This document shows positions 43,162 to 55,881 of a stretch of 64,000 nucleotides of DNA, piece after piece (positions within the stretch are counted from its first letter, which is position 1; the number at the start of each line of letters is the position of its first letter). The translations under genes were made by a program, and so were the position numbers. The notes below the pieces were generated by a model, which did not search any database, had not been told where the DNA came from, and was given only the letters and a program-made list of their open reading frames with translations. The DNA is from Papiliotrema nemorosa. Its lineage: Eukaryota > Basidiomycota > Tremellomycetes > Tremellales > Rhynchogastremaceae. The DNA lies in NCBI GenBank assembly GCA_032158125.1, contig JASKOT010000014.1:310001-374000 (forward strand). The letters are read 5' to 3'.

Positions 43162-44542
43162 AAGGTCCTCTACCATCTTACGAAGTGTGCTTTGCCTGGA
43201 CGAGATATCTTGCTATACTTCGCAATGGGTCGGATCCGAATGGCTTGCGATGGGCGATGAGGGGAGTTTACGAGTAACGACTTATTTTCTGATCATGTTC
43301 CGTTTTCATGATGACATCTCCTTACTGTATCCATCTCCTGCCTCTTTTGCTGTAACGTGAAGATGGCGTTGCTACCGTCTTGCTCGCTTCCGGTACCGCC
43401 GAGTGTCCCGAAAGACTGTCCGAGAAGAGCCTCCTCGTCGTTTTGTCATGTATGAATAAGAGGCGTGAGAAGGGGGGGTAAGTTTAGACGTTGATGCAAA
43501 ATACCGCCACATGGGCCGGGAAGATCGGCACGGGGGAAGGGGAAAGGGCAAGGGTGACGTCATGACGTCATGCCTCATTGTCTCTCGTAACGGTCGGGGG
43601 AATTTGATTCCGCTGCCCTGTTTTCCCCTCTCTCCCGAACTCGCGACGTCGCAGCGAAGCAGGACCGTCGAGAACCCCCCCCTCCCTGCCAGGTAGCAGC
43701 ATGCATGAGATATCCCCCTTGAGACCTTTCACGTTTGAGCAACCTTAGCATCAGAGTACAGCTCATCCAAGCATCAGCAGCCAGTATCTACCAGACCGCC
43801 AGTCTACCAACAGGCTCGAGACAAGTACGACCGAGCTTGCCTCTGCAAAAGGGGAAAAAGACCGACTGTTTTGGGCGAAGAGCGACGTCATATTTCTTCT
43901 TCTTCTTCCCCCCCCCCGCTTCTCTCTTTCTCTCACCTCGCATCTCTCTGTCCTCTCCTTTGACCTCCCTCTCCTCCCTTCGACCTCCTCGACACCCCCC
44001 TCGTGCATCACTCGACACGTATTGACATCGTCTCGGTCACTCCTAGGTAGAGACGGAAACCACGGGCCTTCTCGACGACGCAGGGAGAACAGACGAGGGT
44101 AAACATTCGCTATATACACAGACGCGAAATTGGGTATACGACGAGAATCAACAAATATCATTGACAATGGTCATTCTGGCGTCTCGATAATACCCATCAA
44201 CCACCACTTCAACCCATCTGTAGCATATAAAGAGCCCACTTGAACATTTGTGTATCGACTACGATCCTTGGCGACTTTTTGGGTAGATACACGACCACCA
44301 CACTCAAGCAACATCGCTTCAACAAACCTCGACCTCGAGTTGGACTTCCTTTCTATATCGTCACCGCCTTGTTGCACGTCACATCCTGATCATCGAAGAT
44401 CGTCATTGACGCCCTCATCCTTTCTGCGACCATTGCGATTTCGCCTAGCCGGTTATACCACTTGCGACCTCGCCTAATCATCTACGGCTGATTCATCGCG
44501 TTATATTCCTCGACGTAAACTGCAGTGACATAGCAGAGCAAC
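43162..44542. promoter_or_regulatory. Promoter and leader region of the dual zinc-finger factor gene
   Basis: About 1.38 kb. It contains a double CRE palindrome at 43555-43570, a further GACGTCA at 43884-43890 and a long CT-rich tract (about 43890-44010) typical of leaders here. No coding frame with motifs was found. Confidence 0.5.
43555..43570. promoter_or_regulatory. Two abutting perfect CRE/ATF sites
   Basis: TGACGTCATGACGTCA consists of two complete 8-bp CRE palindromes end to end and is itself a 16-bp palindrome. It sits about 970 bp before the ATG of the dual zinc-finger factor, with a third GACGTCA 313 bp further on. bZIP factors of the ATF/CREB class bind this site; which gene it serves is inferred from orientation (the upstream gene ends at 43161). 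Confidence 0.7.
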
Positions 44543-47500
44543 ATGGGAGGCGAACACAAATGTCCTGTGAGTATGGGCCCAAATGCTCGAGGGTAAACTG
44601 ACCCGGTAGCTCTGCTCGGCGACCTTCACGCGACCTCAGCATGTCGGGCGTCATCTTCGAGCACATACCGGTGATAGGCCATACGAGTGCAAAGAATGTC
44701 CGCTCCGTTTCGCTCGATCGTAAGTTGAAGCGATTGACATGCGATCTGGAGCTCATGAACAGTGATCTCCTCTCGCGGCACGTCAACAAGGCTCATAAAC
44801 CGCCCGATGAGAATGGCAAACCCCAACCGGGAAAGAAGGGTCGAAGAAAGTCGATGCCTTCTTCTGCCCACCCCTCGAAACCCTCTCCACCTCAACCAAA
44901 CATGGCTCCTGGCGTTTCAACTTCTTCTGATCAGAACGGCAACAACAACAATGCCCAGAAGGCCCGCAGAGCATCCTTCGACCCAACTCGATCCTCTTCT
45001 CATTTGGATATGCACCATTCAGGCTCAATGGGAGGAATCAACATGAGTCAAAGCCCCCCGATGCTTCAGCCTCAAACAGCACAAGCGCAACAACCGCCTT
45101 TACAAGCGCAAAGCATGTACCCTCATCATCCGCTTCTGGTCGGATCACCCACCCCGAATACTGCCAACAACGCCCCTTGGACCGCCACCTCTTCTGCCGA
45201 TGCCATGGGTATGATGCTGAACAGCTACCAGACCATGTACTTGAATCAGCAAGGTCAACCATCTACCTTGATAAATCAGCCAATGGGACAGAACGGCATG
45301 CAAGGGTTCCAAGCGCCGTTTACCGCCATGCCCATGCGGATGTCCGAGTCGGACCAGGGTACTTCACCCATGGGCAGGCAAGCGAGCCTGGGAAGTCTAA
45401 ACGGCTTCCCCGCGATGGGCTACGATTATGGTTTCAAGAAGAGAGCCTGTGATCAATGCAATCATTCCAAAGTCAGGTGCGACTTTGCCGAACCATGCCG
45501 TAAGTGAACACCGAATTGTGTCGTTCGCATGCTGATAGCAAGACCGCTGCTCGAATCGTGGTTTGAGATGCAGTTACAACAAGCCTCAAAAATCCAGAAC
45601 CATCGCCACAATACCGACGCAACGAATGTCATTGCCCATGTCGGCTGCTACGAGCGGCATGACGGCTTCCATGTCCAACTCGTCCGCCTCGCCACATTCG
45701 CAATTCTCATCGCCCAATTCGACTACCAGTCCGGTGACTGCTACCATGCAGCCGCCCGCGGTTCCTCTCCAGGCCATACAAGCATCCTTTGTCGATCCTC
45801 AGCAATATTCTCAATTCCCTACGACGGCTCAGTGGCAGAACGGACAATGGCCCGTCACTGCACAGCCAATGGACCAAGCACTCGGCCTCGTCCAGACTAG
45901 CCCTCAGACGACAATCTACACCGGTCAAATGCCCCAGGTCGCATCTGCCACTCCACAGTATCATCCAGTGCCTCTGCCTCACCGCAACAGCGGCGCGTCT
46001 TCGGTGGGCTCGCCGAGGAACCACTTGGCCCCGACTCCCTCTCTCACCCATACGAGCCATTCTACCAGTCCTTCCAGCTCCGATGAGCCTGCTGAGCGGC
46101 GTACTAGCTCAATCAGCTTTGCCAGCGCGTGGCAGGATCCAAAGGGTAAAGCGACCGAGATCCCCGTCACCAACCAGGACAATTACCTCAATACATCCTT
46201 CAGTCCTACCTCGGCTAACACTTTGGTCAGCATACCAGGTGTGCCATCGTATCAGGCAGACACCGGGATGTTTGCCTGGGTCCCTCCAGTGACGGCCACA
46301 ATCGACCCCCGACTTCAATTCCGCTCGACGACAGCACAAGACGATGACGCCGAAGACGGCGCGGCTCGTCCGACTTCTTCCAATGCTTCGACATACCTGG
46401 AGGGTCTTGATGAGAATGCCATCCAAGCCCTCGACTCCCGACGCCGTTCAAGCGCCAGTACTGGATTGTGGGCCAACGCATTTAACCAAATGACACTGCA
46501 AGATCCGAAGATCATACCCGCAGACCCGTACACGGCCAGTCAAATTGCACAATCGTCAGCTCGACGCCCTTCATTCCCCGTCATGTATTCGCAGCAAGAC
46601 TCTGTCGGGACCAGCAAGATGCCAAGTCTTGGCGACGTGAAGGATCTATGGAAGCTATTCATGTCGGAACCTGTGTCGAGTTCGATGATGCCGACTACGA
46701 GTAACGAGAACGCCGAGCCAAACTTTGCTCAGCTGCATCAACCGATGTTGACGCCTCGTCCAGAACTAGGCTCGCGGGGATTGAGCAAATCCAATTCCAT
46801 GCCGGATCTCACTTCACCGTTGAACAATGCTCAACCGTTCTTCTCGACATACATAAATGGTGTCACGCCTAAGCCGGCCATACCTCAACCATCTTATAAT
46901 CATCAACAAGCGCCTGAGCCTGGGGCGGATGCTGGAGAGGAGGTGATCACTATGAAACGGTGGAAGGATTCCATCAAGAATCGCCAAGCGTCTTTCGAGC
47001 TCAACCCGAGTGCTCAAACACGGGTCAAGACTGCCTCTCCGCCCAACATGACTACCATGTCGCCGCCTGATTCCGCTGCTACGCATCGGGCATCACTCGA
47101 TATGGGCTACACCAACCGACCCCTCGCCAGTGTTCTGCAACATTCTTCGGCACTTCAACAGACGCTTGCGCCGGAACGTGTACCGTCATTTGGCGGAGAC
47201 AATCTTCCCACGCCGACCAAGAACGGCTTTTATGCGTCAAAGAACAATGTCGCGAAATTCTCTTCGGCTTTGGCTCGTCCAGGAAACAAAAGACTGGCAA
47301 GTCAAACATTGGTGCCGAGCGAGGGAGGCAAAAAAATCGAGCTGGAAAGCGGACCAACCGGCTGGGGACCGGAAGAAGATCTTGCTTATGCGGATTTGGA
47401 TAACAAGGAGAGAATGGGAGATTTGTTTGTCATGCCGAACGGGTTTCAAAATGCGGTGGGAAGTGCCGGCGCGATGAATGGGCTTGGGGGCACGGGATTG

Positions 47501-47569
47501 ACTCCGGGCTTGATGCAGGGACAGTACTTTGCGTGGAACATGCCTGCTCAAAGCGGAGTGCAGCAGTAG
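44543..47569 (+). CDS. Transcription factor with two C2H2 fingers and a Zn2Cys6 cluster
   Basis: ATG 44543 (MGGEHKCP) is followed across an intron by finger 1, C-x2-C in HKCPLCSATFTRPQHVGRHL with RAH. Finger 2 is DRPYECKECPLRFARSDLLS then RHVNKAH. A basic linker PGKKGRRKSMPSSA and a Gln/Asn/Pro-rich stretch of about 190 residues lead to the binuclear cluster: ACDQCNHSKVRCDFAEPCHR joined to CSNRGLRCSYNKPQ. This gives perfect C-x2-C-x6-C-x5-C-x2-C-x6-C spacing across an intron. The remaining about 640 residues are low-complexity (Ser, Gln, Pro) with short patches such as LGDVKDLWKLFMSEPVSSSM and WGPEEDLAYADLDNKERMGD. A nuclear DNA-binding regulator; pathway unknown. The pairing of both finger types is known in filamentous ascomycetes and is less usual in basidiomycetes, to my knowledge. 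Confidence 0.88.
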
Positions 47570-47965
47570 GTACATAGTTGCGTGGGGAGCACTGCGTAAC
47601 GCGGCGGAAGGGGGATGCGTGAGCGAGGGGAGCCATTGGAATGTTGCGGTCGGGTGAAAGGTATATTGTATATGTAGTGTTCCGGGTCTTGATATTGTCT
47701 TTTACTTTCCCTTCTTTCTTCACCTGTAGCGAATATCCAATATCAATGCACAATGAGCAGTATCTCGCACACCATTACTTGACAAGAGTTACGAGGGATG
47801 GGAATGTGACGATGGGCGCAAAAGTCTGCTTGAATGGTTGTATAGCTGAATCGAATGGCATCCCCCGGAAATTTCAAAGTCACTTTCACTCTTCTCTCTC
47901 TCTCGGGTACAACCCTCCTTGACCTCGTCCCCCGTCATATCTCGGTATCATACGCACCTGCCCCG
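47570..47965. other. Intergenic, tandem plus-strand genes
   Basis: About 400 bp; its 3' part is CT-rich in the sense direction. The reading frame of the next gene is open from an ATG at 47855, which is an alternative start. Nothing else seen. Confidence 0.5.
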
Positions 47966-49262
47966 ATGCGACCGACAAGATTGATCCTCGCCGAAGTGGC
48001 AGCTCGTCCTCAGTCTAGACCTAGGTATGGCAACCCGTCCAAATCAGGTCCATCGTTTATCAATACCAAAGATCAAGGTACGTCCTCTCTCCAGACCACG
48101 CACCGCGAGTCATGAGAGATGAAAACCTTGAATTGAGGTCCCAAGCATGGGATCTGATGCGCAGGTCAATATCAGACGCCTCATGTGTTGGTGCATGAGA
48201 TTCCCAAGACGGCTACACCTTCGGATGTGTTGAGGGCTTTGAAAGAAAGAGGTCTGGTCTCTCCCAACTTTGCAATCACAAACAGTAAGCTCACGATCAT
48301 CCTCCTCCCTCCATCCTGGCATGCGCTATTCGGTCGATAGCCTGTCCGCGCAACATATCTTGCCTGCCTGAAGGTTGAGCTCATGATAGTCACCCCGGCA
48401 CCTATATCTCTCCCTCGTGCACCCTCCCTCACTCGGACATACCACATCACCCTGCCCACCGCCAACGCCGCATCCCGCCTCGTCTCTTTCATGCACTCGG
48501 ACTCTCTCTTCCCATACACCACCTTGTCCCCTTCACAACATACCCGTAAATCGATCCTGACCACCCTCACTGCGAGGCAATATCACGAATATGAAATGTC
48601 TAGGTTTGAACTTGAATGGGATTTCAGAAACAGGAGGAATGAAGGTGGAGGATTAGGAGCGGTAGATGGTTCTACCCATTTTGACAGGAAGCGAATGTTA
48701 CCGCACCCCAATCCAAAGTCTCAATCCACAAATGTGGATTCGGATGGTGTGGGTGCAGCGTCGAGTGGAAGATCGGAAACTTCTTGGCTTGCTACAGGGA
48801 CTGGGGGATCCGGCACGGACGGAGGATTGCTTTGGGGTTTATCTGGGAAAAGAGTCTATCTGAGGGGGTTGACGGCGGGTGTATCGGAAAATGTGGTCAG
48901 GACCATTGTGGCTGAAGAAGTTCTGGGCGATCCAAGGAAATCAGATCGGGAGACGGGGTTGTTGAGTGGACACGAGGGAGTTTACAAGTTACCTTTGTGA
49001 GTGATCCGTGATCATACCGGGTGTAGTGTCCCGCGAGGTGATGGAGAAGAGGGCAAGACTGATACACAGCTCCCCGCCCGGCAAAATGAGCTCGTCTTTC
49101 GTCCTGACTTTTGAAACGGTCACTCAGGCCGCTTTGGCAGCGAGAAAACTCAACATGGCCACGCATACACCGCCGCCAAGTGGGAATAGGGGAAGGAACG
49201 GGGAACAAGGCAAGCAGATAGCGAGGTACCCATCGGTTTTGCGAGCCGAAGTGGTCTGGTAG
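47966..49262 (+). CDS. Unidentified protein with two RRM-like regions
   Basis: ATG 47966 gives a basic, possibly mitochondrial N terminus (MRPTRLILAEVAARPQSRPR); ATG 47855 is in frame upstream but in CT-rich sequence. After an intron, TPHVLVHEIPKTATPSDVLR and ALKERGLVSPNFAITN look like the first strand and helix of an RRM. The next exon joins at a CATGATAG acceptor: ITPAPISLPRAPSLTRTYHI and TLPTANAASRLVSFMHSD (RRM strands 3-4). A second RRM-like pair is GKRVYLRGLTAGVSENVVRT and, after an intron, SSSFVLTFETVTQAALAARK. A Gly/Ser-rich linker separates the two. The family is not recognised. An RNA-binding role is inferred from fold-like patterns only. Stop TAG at 49260-49262. It is convergent with GPI15 at 40 bp. 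Confidence 0.65.
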
Positions 49263-49302
49263 ATCGAACCTGGAAGAGCAGATCGTCATTCTTGATGCAT
49301 GA

Positions 49303-50345
49303 TTACAACGTGATACGTATCCTCGGATCGTCAACTGGTGGCATTGAGAACTTGTCGAGCGGCTCGAGTGGACAGCTCTGGTCAACCAGGGTAAAGAGCC
49401 TCGCGTACACCGTGATATACCTCGAGTAGAATTGCGTGTTGGGGTCGACTGTTCTGTTATTCAGCCCAGTTAGCCCAACGAGTGCAATCCTAGACGCAGT
49501 CGGACTCACGGGAAAAGCGACTTGAACCCTCTGCCCATCCTTGCGGATGATAGCTAGGTAATATCGAACAGTCCACCGAGTCAACCCTTCATGTATGACC
49601 ACTGCGGGGATGTCCTCCAAAGGGATAAACGTCTTCTTTGTAGATGACACCGCGAGGTGATGCTTGGTGAAAGGTGGATGGAAAGTCGTGCTGCATTCCA
49701 GTTGGATTCCAAGTCCCGGTAAGGGGATCACCGATTCTGCGGATCAGTGTCGAACTGCACGCATACGCGCTAGTCATACCATAGAAAGAGGTGCACGATC
49801 CGTATATGGTCCATAGTAGAGCCAGGAAGAGTGACACCAAGCTCGGATACTGATATCAGCATCGCGCATCACGTCGACTGGTGATAGTCGGGCAGACGTA
49901 CATTCCTCAGGACCGTAATACCATCCTGGACCCAACACTGGAGAATCTTCTCCCAAGGTAGCCTATAACCGAGCCACAATAACATCCCAAGCCCCGCATA
50001 TCCGGTCCAGCCACCTCTGTCGTACCGTACGACCCGACCAGACGGGAGACTTCGGAAGGGGTACACTCGGTACTCGACATACCCCGAGTCTACCTCAGCT
50101 TGTGAACGTCCTGCATAATCCGTGAGACCGCCCGAACCGAGGATCACCAATTCTGGGAAAGGTGAACTCCGGATATTTGTAGAGTTGAATGGTGGATTTG
50201 TATTCTGGGTCGAGGTATTTGTATTGTCCTCGTTCATGAAGCGACGCAGCAGAAGAAGGGACAGGACAATAATCCACGATTCGTCCATTTTACTGGAATC
50301 TCCCTCTTCGACTCTTGACCACCCACACGCACGCATCTTCTCCAT
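49303..50345 (-). CDS. GPI15: GPI-GlcNAc transferase subunit PIG-H/Gpi15
   Basis: Gpi15 is part of the ER enzyme that makes GlcNAc-PI, the first step of GPI-anchor synthesis. From ATG 50345 (ATG 50288 is an alternative) there is a hydrophobic helix SWIIVLSLLLLRRFMNED. The middle region is family-poor, with the membrane-like segment TGYAGLGMLLWLGYRLPW. After introns come SLVSLFLALLWTIYGSC and the PIG-H domain: ESVIPLPGLGIQLE type (read here as VIPLPGLGIQLECSTTFHPP), KKTFIPLEDIPAVVIHEGLT and RWTVRYYLAIIRKDGQRVQV AFP. The EGLxxWxVRYYLAII block is diagnostic. The protein is longer than yeast Gpi15 because of the N-terminal region. Relevant to the GPI-anchored deacetylase elsewhere in the window only in a general way. 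Confidence 0.85.
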
Positions 50346-50528
50346 TTCTGCTCGTGGAATGGTCCGAACTGCATAAATGTCAAGCTTAATCTTGATCTAG
50401 CTCCAACGCCTACTCTACATATGTGAGTGACGATGAACTTGGCTGGTGTGCTCACTCGGATAGATTTGGGCATCTTTGTACCGACTTTCGACTGTGATTT
50501 CGGAAAGGAACACTCTTCACCCTCCAAA
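50346..50528. promoter_or_regulatory. Divergent promoter, GPI15 / Cys-rich protein
   Basis: About 180 bp between the two likely starts. An in-frame ATG at 50433 could extend the plus-strand gene. No named motif recognised. Confidence 0.4.
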
Positions 50529-53500
50529 ATGCCAGACGCCATACCTGGTCCTGCGAGTCTGATTCAATTCCCTACGCCAAACGCTCGACAAGGCGGTACG
50601 AGGGTCTTCTCATCCTCCATGACGCACACTCCCTACCACCAATCCACACTTTCGTCTCAGGCGTCATTGACTAGTGGACACGGAACTTCCTCTACCTCGG
50701 GCGGTGGAACAACCTTCGACCCCTTGCTTGCATCCATGGGCGAGGGCTCAACAAACTCGGGTGGGCATGGGGTACGGAATGGAGACATCTACGAGAGTTT
50801 GCGAATTGGAACGTTTCCTGTACCGGGTAATAGACCACCTTATGTCCCCAAAGGTCCTCTTGATCCGAGATTCATCGAACGTTTCGCCATCGACAACTCG
50901 CAAAATTCTGCCGATGCCAATGTCAGCGCCCAAAGCACGTCAAACGCACACTCGGGATCAAGCTCGAATGGGGTGGCAGGTGTGCCTGTCAATGTGGAAG
51001 AGTGGGACTTTGAAACGTTTCTTAGATCCATGCCGAAAGCCGGAGAAGACTCGTCGAGACATACAATGTTCACCGAGCTCATCAAATTACGGACGAAGTC
51101 GCTAGAGCTGCAAATTGCCGAAGCTCGCAGAAAAGAGAAGGAAGCCAGTGTAGAGTTGGAAAAGTGGAAGATGGCTTCGTTGTCGAGGATAGACGAGACG
51201 ATGAAGGGTAACCCGGGGGATATGGACGTGAGCGGGATGGGTCAGCTGGACTTTAATCCTTTCGAGGGGCTTTCTGCGGATACACAGGACCAGCCAACTG
51301 GGATGGACTTTTCGACCTTTGCCGCGAACCCACAGGTCGATCAAAATCAGCAAGGAGGAATGGCCATGAATACCGTGGGTGGAGTGGTTGATGCGCCTAC
51401 ACCCATGACCTTGCTAGACCTCGAGTCGATGATGCACGACAACAACCTCGATGGCTTGTTTTCCTGGTTGCCGGATTTCGGGCAACAGCAGGCGCAACAA
51501 CCTCAACAATCGCAACAGTCGCAAACGACACTGTCGCAGCCGAATCTAGGAATCACCAATACGACGATGGACTCCAGCTCTACTCCAGGTCAAGCTCCGC
51601 GCCAAATGTCTGTATCTTCGTTGAACGGTATCGACCCCTCCAATCTCTTTGCAAACCATTTCCCAACTCCCTTTGAAGGTGGATACGATATGACTACCGC
51701 CACGCCAACCATCACTGCCTCTTTGATCACTTCCCCACTCAAACGTTCCGCCTCTCCCATGTCCGAGACTGAAGCTACCTCTCCCGCCCAGAAACGGTCA
51801 AAGAGAACAACAGAGAAAAAAGTAGTCGTGGAGAAACATGTCTCTTGTCTTGGCTGCAAGAAATCCATCGCCAAAATCATGTTTCGCGCGCCGCGTACAC
51901 AACTCCCAGAAGAGACCATTATTGATCTCAAGTGCAAGGAATGTAGTGGAGTTTCCGGGTCGAGTGTGGATAGCGCCCCCATTGGAGATGGACATATAGG
52001 GACGGTGGAAATTAGGAAGAGATTGAGAGGGACATTGGAGCTGGAGGATGAGGAGAAGAAGGAGACTTTCCGAAGGCAATTTTGCGATGTTTGTCAGAGA
52101 CTCGTAGCTGCTGGAAGGATAGTAGGAGGGGGGAAGGAGAGATTGAGCTCGATCGCGGAGATTATCTGTGCTTCTTGTGACTCAAAGTACCAGAGGTGAG
52201 CCCCATCGAGAGGATACAAGTACGGGCTAACGAGTAGATGTACCGATGTGAGAAGAGTAGTCTTGTTCAAAAGGAATTGCTAACATTCAGTGTGGAGGTG
52301 GAGGTGGACCTCGAGTCGGCATTGGGAAATGGAGAATGAAGCAGGTCTTCCCGCCAGGACGCAAAACTTGCAGCTTGTCACATAACAGGTAGGTGACAAA
52401 CATGTTCGACTGCCATACTAACGCGGTAGACTCGGTGACAGACCACGAGAGCTCGGAGTCCACGTCACCCCGACAGATTTCAACCCTTCTCAGCTCAAGG
52501 AAGTGTTGACCCGTACAAGGGGGTTATGGAATGAGAAAACTCTGGCTAGATTGGCAGTTCCAGAAATGCTAGAGTGAGCTTTGATCGTAGGACCTCTGGT
52601 TAGTATAGCTCATGTCCAGGATCGCTCTACCACCTGGAATATTGAACCCGGTACAGGACTACTCTGACGTGGAGGATATCATCACTCGCAATTGGCCCAC
52701 GCGGGAAGCTATGATTTGCGCAGAAAGGGTGGACGGCGACCGCTTCAAGCGACTCCTCGGGCTTATTGTGAGCATTGTTTGGTGATCCGTTACTCGTACT
52801 AATGGCAGTGGGCACATCCACGATCCAGACGAGCTGTGCGGACGGTGGACCTGGAAGAAGAGGAATACACCAAGAGCGCCGAGACGGAAAATGAGATTGA
52901 CATGTCGACCGTGTTGGAGAATGTCAAGCGGACCAATATTGTCATTCCTCCCGGTTCGGAGCTTGTCGGGATGTGGGGTGGAGAGTGGGACATGCAGCGT
53001 GAGTCGAGACATGCCTGCTTCAAGATCCAAATCGAGCGAATGCTTACCGATAGATGGGGCGCTGCTAATCACAACACTGATCCCTTTCGAAGGGGCGGAT
53101 GGAGAGGACAACACTGCGTTATCAGTCGGAGAGATGATCACCAAAGTGCAATCTCTCCAACAGACCATCAACCAGGAACGCACAGCTCAAGCGCAGAAAG
53201 AAGGCAAGAAACCCGTCCTCTTGCCGCAATGCGAACATCTCTGGGTTGTCTCTGGCGTAAGCCGATCCTCATACACATGACAATGACTGAGTTGCAGGGT
53301 ACAATGCCATTGGTTCGGGAACGAGTCGCCGATGTACTCATCAAGAAACGCTCGTTCGTCCACGTGGAAGAATACCTCACTCGTCATCCTGAATTTGCTC
53401 ATGCCCTCAACGCTCGGCCGCTAGGTCTACATCCGGATCTACACAAACCCGTGACGAGAGGAAGAGGGGGTGAAGAACAGGTGGAAGAGATTGAAGCGAG

Positions 53501-53618
53501 ACCTTTGATCCTTGTTAGGTGGTTGGGACGGGACTTTGATTCGCAAAAAGTCAGGGAGATCAAGCTGCAGGAGTTTGGAGGAAAGGCCAAAATGAAGAAG
53601 AAGCTCAAGGGGAGATGA
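50529..53618 (+). CDS. Cys-rich (CxxC-array) fungal protein of unknown function
   Basis: ATG 50529 has a good context (CCAAAATGCC). The first about 430 residues are low-complexity (Ser/Gly/Asn), with a helix ELIKLRTKSLELQIAEARRK, probably coiled coil, and a Gln-rich patch near 51480-51540. A basic nuclear-signal-like motif AQKRSKRTTEKK comes before a zinc-type array: VSCLGCKKSIAKIMF, DLKCKECSG, FCDVCQRLV, EIICASCDSKYQRCTDCGGG, five CxxC pairs. Then GPRVGIGKWRMKQVFPPGRK and TCSLSHNRLGDRPRELGVHV, read across short introns. The C-terminal part includes WPTREAMICAERVDGD and PGSELVGMWGGEWDMQ. It ends with FVHVEEYLTRHPEFAHALNA and a basic tail, stop at 53616-53618. About 900 residues. The G-I-G-K-W-R-M block looks conserved, but I do not know a named family. 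Confidence 0.7.
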
Positions 53619-54012
53619 GTGGAGGCTATGGCTTGATACATGTGTTTGAAGAGTAACGCCGGGCGTCTACTACCCCCAAGTGGGGTTAGCCCGTCTAGTT
53701 ATGGCTATTCAACGACGAGTCAGGGACTTATCTGCTGCTTCTCACTTTAGTTGTTGAAGTATGCAACCCAAATGGTGGACCACCCAGTATTTAATGCTAT
53801 CGTACAGCGGATACAACTCTCCACTCTCATACCTGTTCCATTGCAGGGCATCAATTGCGAAGGTGAGTAGAATGGACGCCCTGAGGATGACCGCCACTGA
53901 GAAGGAGGAATCTGACGGTGGAAAAAGTCGAGATTGGTATGACGAATGACCCACCATCTCATTCGTCGATCTCTCTCTTTCCACTCTTTCTCTTCATCCC
54001 GACTTCTGCAGC
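53619..54012. other. Intergenic, tandem plus-strand genes
   Basis: About 390 bp before the ferrochelatase start. The last 60 bp are CT-rich leader. Nothing else recognised. Confidence 0.5.
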
Positions 54013-55530
<1,518 letters not shown>

Positions 55531-55881
55531 AAGGGGTGTTTACCTTAGTCGCATCCATGTAGAGGCATCTATGTAGAGCGGAGGAAAGACGTGCGTTTTT
55601 GGAGTAGATACGGCAATGCTCACCTTATACCTTGCATGCACTTGCAGATTATTTCAGTCCCGACGAAAGGTGATTGTCATCGGTGATTGTCATCGGTGAT
55701 TGTCATCCTTGCCTATATGTCTATGTCATATGTATTCCGTTTCCGCTAGAAATACCTAGATGCTACGTGAAGCGTGTCAAGCATTCTCTCCCACAAGGGA
55801 AGAGAACGCGCAGGAGAGAGGGGGAAGATGTATAGTACAGTAAGAATCAAAACCCAAACTCGACGGAACCACCTTTCCCTC
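55531..55881. other. Intergenic, convergent HEM15 / ACC1
   Basis: About 350 bp of 3' UTR-like sequence containing a 13-bp triple repeat. No gene seen. Confidence 0.55.
55669..55707. repeat. Three perfect tandem copies of a 13-bp unit
   Basis: GGTGATTGTCATC is repeated three times without change between HEM15 and ACC1. Recent slippage is the simple explanation, as the copies are identical. Confidence 0.95.
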
